Shown: piece by piece, positions 10,065 to 18,459 of the stretch
Position numbering within the stretch: position 1 is the first letter of the stretch
Layout of the letters: each line of letters begins with the position of its first letter
NCBI RefSeq assembly: GCF_000330505.1
Contig: NW_004191695.1
Coordinates: forward strand, 68,225-111,569
Length of the DNA: 43,345 nt
Direction: 5' to 3'
From: Entamoeba invadens IP1
Taxonomy: Eukaryota > Evosea > Mastigamoebida > Endamoebidae
Translations under genes and position numbers: made by a program
Notes under the pieces: model-generated
Told to the model about the DNA's origin: nothing
Database searches by the model: none
What the model saw: only the letters and a program-made list of their open reading frames with translations

Positions 10065-10241
10065 TTAAGGGAATGAGACGGCATCAAAACCACACGCCTC
10101 TTCACATGCATGGCATTCAATGCAGTCGTCTGGTCTTGCTACAAATGACTTGTCGTTTCTGAGCTCAAGTACGTTCTGTGGGCACGCTGAGACACAAGCT
10201 CCACATCCAGTGCAATTGTCTATGTTGATAATTGGTGGCAT
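10065..10241 (-). CDS. 2[4Fe-4S] ferredoxin
   Basis: A 58-residue protein starting MPPIINIDNCTGCGACV. Two complete cluster motifs are visible: C10-x2-C13-x2-C16-x3-C20-P, and C40-x2-C43-x2-C46-x3-C50. It carries low-potential electrons. In Entamoeba such ferredoxins accept electrons from pyruvate:ferredoxin oxidoreductase and pass them to nitroreductases and other acceptors. The length matches the short clostridial-type ferredoxins known in Entamoeba, so the gene is complete and intact. A TATAAAA element on the same strand lies about 30 nt before the ATG. The gene stands alone, more than 1 kb from its upstream neighbour, and its composition is richer in G+C than the flanks, as in a well-expressed gene. 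Confidence 0.95.
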   Translation of the reverse strand: MPPIINIDNCTGCGACVSACPQNVLELRNDKSFVARPDDCIECHACEEACGFDAVSFP

Positions 10242-10267
10242 TTGGTGTTACAGTGCTCACACTTCCC

Positions 10268-10274
10268 TTTTATA
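10268..10274 (-). promoter_or_regulatory. TATA-like box of the ferredoxin gene
   Basis: TATAAAA reading on the minus strand, about 27-33 nt upstream of the ATG at 10241. Entamoeba core promoters carry a TATA-like element about 30 nt before a very short 5' UTR. Confidence 0.55.
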
Positions 10275-11301
10275 CCTCCTCGTTCCTTAAAATAGTTCTG
10301 TCACATAACAATTTTGATGTGATTTTGGAATGAAATTTGTGATTATTCTGTTTTCTGTCATTTCATATTCTATTTCTATTAATTATAACTTATTAAACCA
10401 TTGATTTACTATACAAAGACCAATTAAAAATTTCAAAAAAATCTCGCAATAAAAGACATCTCCCTTTAATTTAGATAAACTAATAAATAATTATAAAAAT
10501 TTACATATTTATTCAATAAGATCTATTCATTACAATTTTTATGTTTAAATAAATTTGATTGAATTGAACTGTTATTAATCTCAGAAATCACGTCATATTA
10601 GTGTTTCCAAAATTTCCTTTTTTTGTAATTAAAATATAACAAAAACACAATTCAAATTTTGTAATTATATATATTATTTATTCTTTATAATGAAAAGGAT
10701 AAAAAATCACACATAAAGATAATTAAATATTTTCAATCAACAATAAAATGGAATACAAAAAAATGTATTATTGAGTTGTTGATAATTTATATTATTTAAA
10801 AAACATTGTTTTTATCTTTAAAAATTGTTTTTGTTTTCAATTATTTTTTAATTAACGTTATCAAATAATGTTACACTTATTACAAAGGAAAAATATGTAT
10901 TGTAATAAACACAAAAAACCCAATAAACAAACAAATATTTAAGTAATGTCTATATAAGGTAATTTATCAGTATTGTAAATGAATAAATTAAGTTGGTTAG
11001 TTGATAAAAATGTTTTTTGAAATATTGTATGAGTATTTACACGAAATAAAATTTCAGATAAAATATCGTTAAATTATAATTTTATATAATAGCAAATTAC
11101 AAACAAATATTTTTGTTGTGTGATGATTATTGTAAACATGAAATAATTCTTTTACAAATTAATTTAAAATATATTTATTGGTATTAGAATTATAATATTT
11201 ATTAATAATATAACAATTAAAAAGAAACAGAAATATATTTTTTTTCAACAAACACACAAAAAATAACGATAAATTAAACATATCATAATGTAAAAATCAT
11301 T
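10275..11301. other. AT-rich intergenic, divergent promoters
   Basis: About 1 kb separating the minus-strand ferredoxin from the plus-strand GTPase. No coding sequence or inverted-repeat element recognised. Confidence 0.5.
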
Positions 11302-11346
11302 ATGAAACTAAAACAAAAGATCTTATTAATATATTCATTCGTTAAA

Positions 11347-11931
11347 ATGCAAAGAATAAAAACAATTCACCCCATTGTTATGGGATACGTATCTTCTGGG
11401 CGTTCAGTGATGATATACCAGTTTTGTTTAAATAAATTTTATGATAAAATTGACACGTTGACAGAAAAAGAATTTTTTAAAAAAGTATTACTCGATCGAA
11501 AATTTATACCCGTCTCATTATTTGATCATATGACACCACAAGATCCATATGATTTTGTTTTCGAAAAAATTAAAAATATTGATGGATTTATTATAGTTTA
11601 TTCAATAACTTCAAAGCCTTCTTTTATTTACGCGTGTGTTATTTATGAAGCTATTCTACGAAATTATTTGGTCGAGAGTTTCCCATGCGTTTTATGTGGA
11701 ACCAAAAGCGATTTAGAGACACAGAGAAGCGTTTCAAAAGAAGAAGGAGAGAATATTGCAAAAGAATGGGGTGTTCCATTTTTCGAAATATCAACAAAAA
11801 ACAATGTAAATATTTCTGAGTGCTTTTTAGCAATAATAAATGAAATTTTGGAATCCAAAACAAACGAAGAACTTTATGAAGAGATACCATTGTCTGAAAC
11901 GACAAAGAAAAGACGCTGTGAAATTGTATAA
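11347..11931 (+). CDS. Divergent Ras-family small GTPase with CAAX box
   Basis: A 194-residue protein with the small-GTPase layout but altered motifs. The P-loop is GYVSSGRS (13-20), with Arg in place of the invariant Lys of GxxxxGK(S/T). The DxxGQ region is replaced by FDHMTPQDP (59-67). The guanine-binding motif is TKSD (119-122), and STK at 149-151 stands for the SAK motif. The C-terminus KKRRCEIV is a polybasic stretch plus CAAX box, predicting prenylation and membrane attachment. I chose the ATG at 11347 (MQRIK) because it places the P-loop at the usual distance. An in-frame ATG at 11302 would add 15 residues. Loss of the P-loop Lys and switch-II Gln suggests weak or absent GTP hydrolysis, or a pseudo-GTPase. 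That is inference. Confidence 0.85.
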   Translation: MQRIKTIHPIVMGYVSSGRSVMIYQFCLNKFYDKIDTLTEKEFFKKVLLDRKFIPVSLFDHMTPQDPYDFVFEKIKNIDGFIIVYSITSKPSFIYACVIYEAILRNYLVESFPCVLCGTKSDLETQRSVSKEEGENIAKEWGVPFFEISTKNNVNISECFLAIINEILESKTNEELYEEIPLSETTKKRRCEIV

Positions 11932-12298
11932 CATTTAAAATAATGTAAATGTTTTGTTTTTTATATTGATATGTATAACTTTTCATTATATATGATTATT
12001 TATTACTAAAACATTATTTATTGATTAAATATATAATTTAATTGAATCAATGATACTCAAAAATAGCAGTCGTTTCCAAATTAATAATTACCGAAAATGT
12101 GGAATTATAATATACGATTATTTACAGTAAAAAGCATTATTTTAAATATAAAATATAAAATATATAATATAATTGTAACAATGATACACAAAAATTAAAT
12201 ATTTAAAATAAAATATAATCTTTAAAAATGAATTATAGAAATTTTTAAAAATGTTAGTTTGAACTAAAAACCATTAAAAATACTGAAACCAATTTACT
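11932..12298. other. Intergenic between convergent genes
   Basis: AT-rich. Serves as the 3' flank of both the GTPase and the 936-residue LRR gene. No other gene seen. Confidence 0.5.
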
Positions 12299-15109
12299 TC
12301 AAAATAGTGTAATAAACGCATTTGTTCCTTTTAGAGTAGACTTTGGTAATATTAGAGAGGAAGAACAACACAATGAAATCAGTGAACTGCAGTCTTTGAA
12401 ACACATATACCCAATTGTAGACACCAAGCTTGGAATAACAAAAGTAGTGATTGACTGACACCCGTGAAAAGCCATATCTCCAATCTTTACAACTGAATTT
12501 GGCACTTCAATTTTTGAAAGTGCTTTACAATTTTTGAACATAAAATTTCTTATTTTAGTCAGTGTTGTAGGCACAGCGATATTTTGTAAATGCACCAAAT
12601 TAGCAAAACACAAATGTTTGCCAAAAACGACATTTTCCCCAAAGACGATACTTTTCAGATTAACGCAACCAATGAATGAATAATCTCCTATAAATGTCAG
12701 TGTTGTTGGCAACTGGACTTCTTGTAATTGAATACATTTGGAGAGATTACTTCGAGTCAAAGCAGTCACTCCACTGTTCACTTTAATTTGTTTCAACTCA
12801 CAGAAGTCTATTAAATATTTTTCACATAGCCTTGCTGTTTTCATAGGAACAAATTTGGGATGTTTCACTAAATTTGTACATTTATAAAGTGCATAGTCGT
12901 CGATTTCAATTGGACTTTCTTTTGCATCAATTTCGGTGAGACTTGTGACGTTGTAAAATGCTTTAAATGGCAGCCTTTTGAAATTTAAAGGCAGAGAGAC
13001 TTTCACAAGATTTTTTGCACCACAAAATGCACCAAACCCAAAAGAGGTGAGTCCTTCTGAAAGTTCAATTTTCTTGTTATATCTAAAATCACAGTCTTCA
13101 AAACAATAATCGCCAATTTCTTTGACAGCTTTGAACCAAATTTCAGATGCATCTTGTTTATAACACATTCGGTCTATAAGAATGTTTGCTGGTAAATAAG
13201 GCAATTCGTTTACAATGGGGGAGTAATACCCATTCGCATTGGACGTGTAAGGCTCATTTGAATATACCATTCCTTTGATATAATTAAAGTTTTTCCCAAT
13301 GGAATCCGCCCAACAAGGTCCTTGTTCACATCGTTCTTTATATGGAATTAAATAGTCCACTACTATGTTTGTACCTTCTGTGTAATTTGTGTGAAAAGAA
13401 TCAAAATGAGTCAAATAAACTACACCTACTCGACATACAACATGTACTTTATAACATTCAGTGAGATCAATGGACTTTAAAGAGGGATTTACATTGATTG
13501 TTATAGCACCAATATTATAACACTTGATTTTTATTAACTTTATAGTATCCAAATCCAAAACATTTCTTCCAATAGAGGAAATTTTTAATTTAGTTAAAGA
13601 AGTTAAAAATTCGATTGGTGTTAATTTGTATGTATTAAGTTTATAAGTTGTTATATTATTCAATTTTATGTCACTTGTAATTTCTTTTGGAACAAATGTG
13701 ACAGCGACCTTTTCATACAATAATTGAGAATGTTCTTCAATTTCTAAAACTTGAAGGTCTTTCACTAACACTAAAAAATTTCTGAATTCATTTTGTTCCT
13801 TTTGAGTCATTTTGGAATATTTTTGTATTTCGTTTTCACTTGTCACATTCTTTTTGATATATTCAATGTCTTTATTTTCTAAAACAAAATAAGAGTATTC
13901 AGGTAATTCAAAAAAGTCGAAAGAGTCGGCCAAAACTAAAGTATTTAATTTGAGTGTTTTGGCCACTTCTATTTCAACATTTTGGGAACAAACTATTTTA
14001 ACTCCATTTTCAACAACAGAAAGATAGTTGAGAGTCGATGGAATTTCTATTTGATAGTTCCAAGGGGTTTCTTCTTCGTTATTAACAATCAATTTTTTCG
14101 TATTAATTTGCGCCAAATCGATGTCATTTTGAGACTCTTTGTTCAGAGTAATTGTTTCAAAACACTTAAAAGCGTCGTTTGAGTATTTTCTAATTAACGG
14201 AATATTGTGTTCATCAACATATATTTTGTTTTCAAAGTTATAAAAAGAGATTTGCACATTCCGTTCACTCAATGTGTCCAAATTTTTGACTTTAATAATC
14301 ATCACTTTAAAATACATTTTGATTTTCCCAAACACCTCTCTGTCTTCTGTCGTCATTTTGTCGTTTCTTAAATACAAAATTTTATCAAGAAAAAGTCCTC
14401 CTTTTGCCCATATTAATGGAATAAAGTGTTTTAATTGTCCTTTGCCACTTGAAATAATTCGCAGTGTTTTTAAGTTGTGAAGTTCCAAAAATAGATGAAC
14501 TTTATTTTGAATTGACTGTAATAATGGTATTGTTTCATCTTTTTCATTTTCAATATCATTCTTGTCTTTAATTTTATCAGGAACAACAATTGTGAGGTCT
14601 TTAACGTTATACAAATTGTCAACGTTGTCAACAAAATACTGAAAAGTGTTCATGGAATAAATCACATAAGTTTGAAATTTAAATTGATGTTCAGGATGAA
14701 TTACATTGAAAGGAAATTGGTGTGAAACAATTGGATATTTAACATTTGATTTTAAGTATGTATCATCTTGTATTTGGAATTCATTGTCGTTCATATTTGC
14801 GACTTTGATATACTGAATTTGAGAAGTCACACTTTTTGGAACTTTAAATCGGTAAGAAGGTAGATACAACGTCTTAATGTTTGGAAAAAGTTTTAAAACG
14901 TTGAGAGAATAATGATTTGTCATGTAGTTTTCATATTTATAATAATAATCATAGTTACGCGTTTTCTCAATTACGAGAGGATTGATTTGAAGACGTTTCA
15001 TTACACGTATACACTTTTTATTGATCGTAGAAAACGTCAAAAGAGATTTGAATGTGTTAATATAGAGAACTACGTTCATCAGATAAAATTCTTCTAATTT
15101 GACTCTCAT
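12299..15109 (-). CDS. Large BspA-like leucine-rich-repeat protein
   Basis: A 936-residue, uninterrupted protein. The N-terminus (MRVKLEEFYLMNVVLYINTF, then INKKCIRVMKRLQINPL) matches the family head, also seen in the 930-residue protein at 26957-29749. Residues about 70-650 are a long region without obvious repeats. Residues about 655-936 form roughly eleven BspA-type repeats, such as VPNSVVKIGDMAFHGCQSI. No signal peptide or transmembrane helix is apparent. By analogy with E. histolytica BspA-like proteins a surface or adhesion role is possible but not shown by the sequence. The reading frame is intact from ATG 15109 to TGA 12299-12301. Its 5' end lies only about 80 bp from the TIR of the mobile element at 15190. 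Confidence 0.85.
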   Translation of the reverse strand: MRVKLEEFYLMNVVLYINTFKSLLTFSTINKKCIRVMKRLQINPLVIEKTRNYDYYYKYENYMTNHYSLNVLKLFPNIKTLYLPSYRFKVPKSVTSQIQYIKVANMNDNEFQIQDDTYLKSNVKYPIVSHQFPFNVIHPEHQFKFQTYVIYSMNTFQYFVDNVDNLYNVKDLTIVVPDKIKDKNDIENEKDETIPLLQSIQNKVHLFLELHNLKTLRIISSGKGQLKHFIPLIWAKGGLFLDKILYLRNDKMTTEDREVFGKIKMYFKVMIIKVKNLDTLSERNVQISFYNFENKIYVDEHNIPLIRKYSNDAFKCFETITLNKESQNDIDLAQINTKKLIVNNEEETPWNYQIEIPSTLNYLSVVENGVKIVCSQNVEIEVAKTLKLNTLVLADSFDFFELPEYSYFVLENKDIEYIKKNVTSENEIQKYSKMTQKEQNEFRNFLVLVKDLQVLEIEEHSQLLYEKVAVTFVPKEITSDIKLNNITTYKLNTYKLTPIEFLTSLTKLKISSIGRNVLDLDTIKLIKIKCYNIGAITINVNPSLKSIDLTECYKVHVVCRVGVVYLTHFDSFHTNYTEGTNIVVDYLIPYKERCEQGPCWADSIGKNFNYIKGMVYSNEPYTSNANGYYSPIVNELPYLPANILIDRMCYKQDASEIWFKAVKEIGDYCFEDCDFRYNKKIELSEGLTSFGFGAFCGAKNLVKVSLPLNFKRLPFKAFYNVTSLTEIDAKESPIEIDDYALYKCTNLVKHPKFVPMKTARLCEKYLIDFCELKQIKVNSGVTALTRSNLSKCIQLQEVQLPTTLTFIGDYSFIGCVNLKSIVFGENVVFGKHLCFANLVHLQNIAVPTTLTKIRNFMFKNCKALSKIEVPNSVVKIGDMAFHGCQSITTFVIPSLVSTIGYMCFKDCSSLISLCCSSSLILPKSTLKGTNAFITLF

Positions 15110-15189
15110 CAGTATTGATTTTTAAATTTCAGTTTTCATTGTTTTTATGTAAAAAACAAAAGTCAAGATTCAAAGTTTTAATAATATTA

Positions 15190-15445
15190 AATTTTTATTT
15201 AGTAGTATATAATATATGTGGATTTAGGACACCCTCCATTTTCTAATAATTTTAACTAAAATCGCGAGGGACGTGGATTTAGGGGGACACCATTTTCTAA
15301 TAATTTTAACTAAACGCAAAGCTCCCTATTGAATTTAATTATAGATCAATATTTATAGTAAATTTATATTACTATAAAAATATAGTAAATTTATATTAAT
15401 GTAATTTTTTATCTTCCTTAAAATGACGGAACAGTATATGAATGA
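15190..15445 (+). repeat. Left terminal inverted repeat of the 2-kb element
   Basis: Contains an internal direct repeat of about 45 bp (GTGGATTTAGG...CATTTTCTAATAATTTTAACTAAA, twice, from about 15220 and 15272). It also has a repeated motif ATAGTAAATTTATATTA (about 15354 and 15382) and, at its inner edge, an inward-facing ATG at 15423. Confidence 0.9.
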
Positions 15446-15994
15446 AGCGTTTAGAAAGTATATCGAGCTTTGTCCTTTACGATTCTTTGAGTCTGAGAAC
15501 CGTAAATCTGTACGGTTCTTAAAAATGTGGTGTCGGATGAAGACGTTGATGAATTTATAGATGATTCTAAACATGTAAGTGAAAATGTTAGTGAACTTGA
15601 AAGTGAAAATATTATAGAAAATCATGATTATTCTGATAAATCAAGTGAGCAAAGCATCATGCCGAAGGCTGAAGACGTAAATGATTATGTTTATTATAAT
15701 GAAGAAGATAATAAAGTTGTGGCTAACTTAGAATGTGATTATACTAAATTTAAAACAAGAATTAATAAATTTAAAGAATACTTTAATCAATTTATTAGAA
15801 ATAATAATATAAAAGATATAATTGTAAAATATTATGTTAGTCCTAATGTTATTGAAAAAGGTTATGAAATATCGATGTGTTTAAATAATAAAGATAATTA
15901 TCAAAAATTTCAAAACTTTATGGATTATGGTTATTGTAAAGGAAAAGATGGAAAATTATTTTACATTAATGAAATTTCATTGATGATAATTTAA
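15423..15994 (+). pseudogene. Element gene A: acidic protein of unknown function, one frameshift
   Basis: The ATG at 15423 lies in the TIR and opens MTEQYMNEAFRKYIELCPLR and then FFESENRKSVRFLK, closing at 15560. From about 15512 a second register is open to 15994. It begins NVVSDEDVDEFIDDSK, then has an acidic Ser/Glu-rich region, the motif IMPKAEDV, and a C-terminal domain ending FYINEISLMII. The overlap sits at an AAAAA run (15521-15525), so a single-base shift joins the two parts into about 190 residues. Programmed frameshifting, mutation and sequencing error are all possible. No homologue is recognised. The MPKA motif recurs in element gene B. Confidence 0.6.
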
Positions 15995-16190
15995 TAGATA
16001 TTTACGATCCGTACGAACTGTAGTTCTGAGGTTTTCATAAACTGTAAAAACAAAGTAATATATTTTTCATCTTATCTGAAGATATCTATTGAGTATGTTA
16101 TTTTTATAGTTATTATAATAATATATTAATATTACTTTATTAATAATATATTAAGTAATGTATAAATAATATATTTTTATCTTAATATAA

Positions 16191-16939
16191 ATGAGTACAG
16201 ATAACGAAGTCGGAACAAAGCTCAATACTTCTCAATCAAAATCAAATTCATTAAAAACATTTTTCAAAAAATTGTTATCTTCAGACAAAACAAATCAAAC
16301 AACAGAGACGGAATCATTAAAACAAATTGATACTTTTAAAATTATTAAAGTAAGAGATGCAACATGAAGTGAGAAAGAGTATCCGGAACGAAGTTCCAGC
16401 AAAGCTCCAACACCAAAAACAGCATTTGGTATGTCTTATTCTTCAATTGAGAGTGAAAATGAATATTATGTTGACGAGAAACTCATGCCGAAAGCTAAAC
16501 TTTATTCGATATTACTTCTAAACATATCATAGCTTTACAGAAGATTATAAACAAATACAATTTAAAAGAAATAGATATGTTAAAACAATGTAACAAGGAA
16601 ATCAATAGATATATTAATAATAATCCAGAAGTTAACTTAATAAATACAAAAGATTTAAATGCTACAATTTATATTAATGGTTATGTATTTTGTAAAATTA
16701 AAGGTAAACAAACATTAATTAAGAAACAAGTTAGAATTACTAAAAATGATCTTGACAATAAAGTCAAAAATATAGAGAGTGAAAAGCAAGAACAATTAGT
16801 ATTATTACTTAATAAAATAGAAGAATTAGAAAACAATCAAAAGAATATGAGAGATGGAATTATAAATAAGATGCTTCCAATATTAGAACATTATATTACT
16901 GTTAATAATTTAGATGTTAGTAAATTATTTGATAATTAA
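16191..16939 (+). pseudogene. Element gene B: Lys/Asn-rich coiled-coil protein, decayed
   Basis: The ATG at 16191 encodes 58 residues (MSTDNEVGTKLNTSQSKSNS...) to TGA 16365-16367. The frame continues past it through SSKAPTPKTAFGMSYSSIES and KLMPKAK. Near 16505 coding shifts register to FDITSKHIIALQKIINKYN and runs through the 120-residue frame starting at 16577, ending KLFDN at 16939. The last part has a heptad-like coiled coil (about 16760-16880). So one nonsense codon and one frameshift separate an ancestral protein of about 245 residues. Its function is unknown. The Ser/Thr-rich N-terminus followed by MPKA resembles gene A, suggesting common origin or a shared terminal module. Confidence 0.55.
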
Positions 16940-16988
16940 TATTTATAAATAGATACTTTTATTTTTAACAATTATAGGTTCTGGGATG

Positions 16989-17244
16989 TCATTCATATAC
17001 TGTTCCGTCATTTTAAGGAAGATAAAAAATTACATTAATATAAATTTACTATATTTTTATAGTAATATAAATTTACTATAAATATTGATCTATAATTAAA
17101 TTCAATAGGGAGCTTTGCGTTTAGTTAAAATTATTAGAAAATGGTGTCCCCCTAAATCCACGTCCCTCGCGATTTTAGTTAAAATTATTAGAAAATGGAG
17201 GGTGTCCTAAATCCACATATATTATATACTACTAAATAAAAATT
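16989..17244 (-). repeat. Right terminal inverted repeat of the 2-kb element
   Basis: Inverted copy of 15190-15445. Read inward it carries the same ATG and first seven codons (MTEQYMN), here followed by a short frame of about 22 codons ending in a stop. Confidence 0.9.
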
Positions 17245-17779
17245 ATAATTTAAAAATAATAATTTAATTGATTATTATTATGGTGCGCAATCGCAAACCA
17301 CAAATACCCAAAATACCCCTTTTACATTAAAATTCCATTTGCATAAGCTGTTCATTTTTTCTCAATAATCGCAATCTGCAAATTCCAAAGAACTTGGAGT
17401 TTCTTTTGGATATATGCCATTTCGACCAAAAAATCAAAAATCAAAAACAAAATGAAAAAACAATATTCATTATTATTACATTTTTAATTTTAAAAACATT
17501 TTCATTACCATAAAGAAAAAAATGCTCATTTCTTCATCTCTTCCCCGTGCCTTCAAAAACTTCATTCTCTTACCACAAAAAATAAAAAAATAATGGCAAA
17601 AAAGAAAAAATGAAATAACTTTAAAAATAAAAGGTATTTTTATCTTTTGAAATTGAGATTTATTTTGCAGGTCTCAACTCCGAAATAAAAGACGATAAAA
17701 AGTTATCTGACAAATTGCACGAGGACAGAAATTGTTTGTATTCAAGTCAAATACTAACATGCCAAATAACAAAGACAAT
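17245..17779. other. Intergenic between the 2-kb element and the hAT relic
   Basis: A-rich sequence with homopolymers. It may contain the 3' end of the hAT element, but I could not identify its terminal inverted repeat. Confidence 0.4.
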
Positions 17780-18163
17780 TTAATTGGGTTCAAGTTGAAT
17801 TTTCAAAAATGTGATTTTTGAAGCAGTGTGAAGGTTTGTTTTGTTTCGTTTATCAGTCAAAACAATTCCTGTAACACTGAAAACTCTTTCAGAGTCAATG
17901 CTTCTGGATTGTGCAGACAAGTGCTTTTTTGACAATTCTTTCAAGTGTGTGAAAGTGCTATATTTTTAATAAGTCAAAGGGTTTTTATGCAATACAGTTT
18001 CACAATCAGCCGTCCTTTTGTCTTTAATGTATTCTTTAAGTTCTTTCGTCACTTCGGCAACTTTGGCATCAAACTCTTTTGCATGTTGATTACTCTCATC
18101 GGCAGTTAACTGTGTAGAAAATGGAAATTTTGAGACAAGAAATTGAAGAGAGAAGTAGTAATT
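17780..18163 (-). pseudogene. hAT-family transposase relic, C-terminal dimerisation region
   Basis: One minus-strand register is almost open across this stretch. It reads ...STQLTADESNQHAKEFDAK...NPLTY, a TAA at 17966-17968, then KYSTFTHLKELSKKHLSAQS, RSIDSERVFSVTGIVLTDKR and TASKITFLKIQLEPN before a stop at 17780-17782. The series PLTYW...L..L....L...SIDSERVFS..G......R....A....FLK matches the conserved C-terminal hAT dimerisation domain. The nonsense codon stands where the family has Trp. The rest of the transposase is missing or unrecognisable, and element ends were not found. Confidence 0.8.
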
Positions 18164-18207
18164 AATAATAAATAATTTGCAACATTAGATTTAAAAAGTG
18201 TTAATTA

Positions 18208-18356
18208 CTGTAAAACCTCTCAAGAGCGGGAATTTTTAGACTGAAACTAAAAATAGAGTACTCTATCCAGTGGTTTTTAATGTTTGATTGGCCAAAAATG
18301 CGCGCTCTTGAGAGAACAAAATTACCACACCCGCCCGCTCTTGGGAAGTTTTAGTG
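18208..18356. mobile_element. 149-bp TA-flanked MITE
   Basis: The ends are imperfect inverted repeats of about 23 bp. The left end from 18208 reads CTGTAAAACCTCTCAAGAGC. The right end inward from 18356 reads CACTAAAACTTCCCAAGAGC. Both are flanked by TA (18206-18207 and 18357-18358). CTCTTGAGAG recurs inside. It carries no coding sequence. The TA duplication points to a Tc1/mariner-type origin. Confidence 0.75.
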
Positions 18357-18459
18357 TATTGGAAAATTATAAAAGGTTATAAATATTAAACTAAGGACCA
18401 TGTGTGTAAATAAGGGTTTTAAAAAATGAATTATATTAAAACGTTTTGAAATAAAATTT

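Larger units (their letters stand above)
15190..17244. mobile_element. 2.06-kb element with 256-bp terminal inverted repeats
   Basis: 15190-15445 and 16989-17244 are inverted copies of each other, exactly equal in length and with no mismatch noticed on reading. Between them are two AT-rich genes on the plus strand, both damaged. Codon use is far more A/T-biased than in the neighbouring host genes. No transposase, integrase or polymerase motif is seen, so the element is non-autonomous or a relic. No convincing target duplication is visible (left flank ends AATATTA, right flank begins ATAATTT). Long TIRs with AT-rich foreign-looking genes could come from a Maverick/Polinton-like or other virus-like element, but nothing in the proteins confirms that. 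Confidence 0.8.
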
